Part shown: one piece after another, positions 5,491-6,096 of the stretch
Layout: every line of letters starts with the position of its first letter
How positions within the stretch are numbered: position 1 is the first letter of the stretch
Source: JAUSNA01 sp964511965
GTDB lineage: Bacteria > Patescibacteriota > Microgenomatia > Levybacterales > GWA1-39-11
Direction of reading: 5' to 3'
Assembly (NCBI GenBank): GCA_964511965.1
Contig: CAZEGF010000036.1
Location: 1 to 6,096, forward strand
Length of the DNA stretch: 6,096 bases
Made by a program: the position numbers and the translations under genes
The notes under the pieces: generated by a model
The model's input: only the letters and a program-made list of their open reading frames with translations
Told to the model about the DNA's origin: nothing
Database searches by the model: none

Positions 5491-5806
5491 GCTCACTCAT
5501 TTTGGTTGTTATTTGTTACGATAGTTCTATGTACTACGTATACATTTTAAAAAGCCAAAAATACAGAACTACTAAAATCTATATTGGTTTTACCTCAGAC
5601 TTAATAAGCAGGGTAAAGCAACATAACAGTTTGGAAACCGTATCAACTAGATATGGAATTCCATGGAAGCTTGTTTATTACGAAGCATTTGTAAGTAAAC
5701 AAGACGCTATGAATAGAGAAAAAGGTTTAAAAACTGGAAGTAGTTCAATTGGCTTTTTAAAACGGAGAATCAAATCTTCGCTTGATAGCAGTTGAAATGA
5801 GTGAGC
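5491..5806 (+). other. Intervening sequence in 16S helix 6 (V1) closed by a 23-bp helix
   Basis: Where V1 normally holds a short hairpin, 16S carries a stem of 12 Watson-Crick pairs (GCTCACTCATTT 5491-5502 with AAATGAGTGAGC 5795-5806), continued by 11 more pairs, six of them G-U, to 5513/5784. The loop between the arms is 270 nt and is almost wholly the GIY-YIG ORF. The position, long closing stem and ORF resemble rRNA intervening sequences removed by RNase III, which leave a fragmented but working rRNA. No group I or II intron core fits: only 15 nt lie between the 5' arm and the ATG, and none after the stop outside the arm. Whether it is excised or kept cannot be told from DNA. Confidence 0.85.
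5529..5795 (+). CDS. GIY-YIG nuclease-like protein encoded within 16S rRNA
   Basis: An 88-residue single-domain GIY-YIG protein of the small YhbQ/UPF0213-like type. Motifs in order: YVYIL (3-7, the GIY strand), IYIGFT (17-22, YIG), R28 of SRVKQH with H32, Y50-Y51 in WKLVYYEAF, and the metal-binding E64 in AMNREKGLK. The active-site set is complete, so it is probably a nuclease or was recently one. ATG 5529 is preferred because homology starts at MYYVYILKS; an in-frame TTG at 5502 lies in the rRNA stem. No Shine-Dalgarno is seen, so expression is uncertain. The last four codons and the TGA form the 3' arm of the insert's closing helix, so this DNA serves as both coding sequence and rRNA structure. 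It may promote spread of the insert into other 16S genes, or be a passenger in a tolerant loop. Confidence 0.9.
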   Translation: MYYVYILKSQKYRTTKIYIGFTSDLISRVKQHNSLETVSTRYGIPWKLVYYEAFVSKQDAMNREKGLKTGSSSIGFLKRRIKSSLDSS

Positions 5807-6096
5807 AGTGGCGGACGGGTGAGTAACGCGTATGGATCTACCCAAGAGTTCTGAATAACCTGCCGAAAGGTGGGCTAATACGGAATAGTCTTTCCGAAGT
5901 AAAGGGCTTTACTGCCCGCTTTTGGAGGAACATGCGTCCTATCAGCTAGTTGGTGAGGTAATGGCTCACCAAGGCTATGACGGGTATCTGGACTGAGAGG
6001 TCGAACAGACACAGGGGCACTGAGACACGGGCTCCACATCTACGGATGGCAGCAACCAGGAATATTGGGCAATGGGGGAAACCCTGACCCAGCGAC

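Noticed and set aside
5491..5806. Group I or II intron in 16S
   Set aside because: Only about 15 nt of the insert lie outside the ORF and the closing stem, too little for a ribozyme core, and V1 is not a usual conserved homing site.

Overview
The window looks like a piece of an AT-rich bacterial genome from the Candidate Phyla Radiation (Patescibacteria), possibly Microgenomates. Three things point there: a divergent 16S rRNA gene with a protein-coding insertion, a compensated double change in the hairpin under the usual 341F primer site, and small streamlined proteins with short intergenic spaces and near-leaderless promoters. The lineage is inferred from the character of the sequence, not from a tree.

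Layout. Positions 1-1785 (minus strand) hold most of a large membrane protein of the O-antigen ligase/polymerase (Wzy_C) type, running off the left edge. Divergent from it, 1820-2962 (plus) encodes a GT87/DUF2029-type polyprenol-phosphate-sugar-dependent glycosyltransferase. These two are probably envelope glycan functions and may share a symmetric -10 element. Next comes a clear promoter and the actin homologue mreB (3069-4196), translationally coupled through an ATGA overlap to an unrecognised 174-residue protein (4193-4717). A small DUF1653 gene (4704-4934, minus) converges on that pair with a 14-bp overlap.

From about 4961 to the right edge lies the start of an rRNA operon. It has a near-consensus promoter (TTGACA-N17-TATCAT) back to back with the DUF1653 promoter. 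Its leader is about 430 nt long and carries a possible leader peptide with four Ser codons, a boxB-like hairpin, a good boxA, a terminator-like hairpin with a U tract and several further hairpins. The 16S gene then begins at about 5423.

The most interesting element is inside the 16S gene. Helix 6 (variable region V1) is interrupted by about 300 bp encoding an 88-residue GIY-YIG nuclease-like protein. The insert is closed by a 23-bp helix whose 3' arm includes the last codons and the stop codon of the protein. There is no room for a group I or group II ribozyme, so this looks like an rRNA intervening sequence (IVS) with a nuclease ORF.

A second theme is degenerate repeats with a 7-bp period. 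They appear in four places: early in the GT87 gene, at its 3' end, as an in-frame inverted pair inside mreB (adding about 32 residues to the protein), and in the rRNA leader. The first three share a TTTGWCY-like unit, suggesting a dispersed heptanucleotide repeat family that invades coding sequence.
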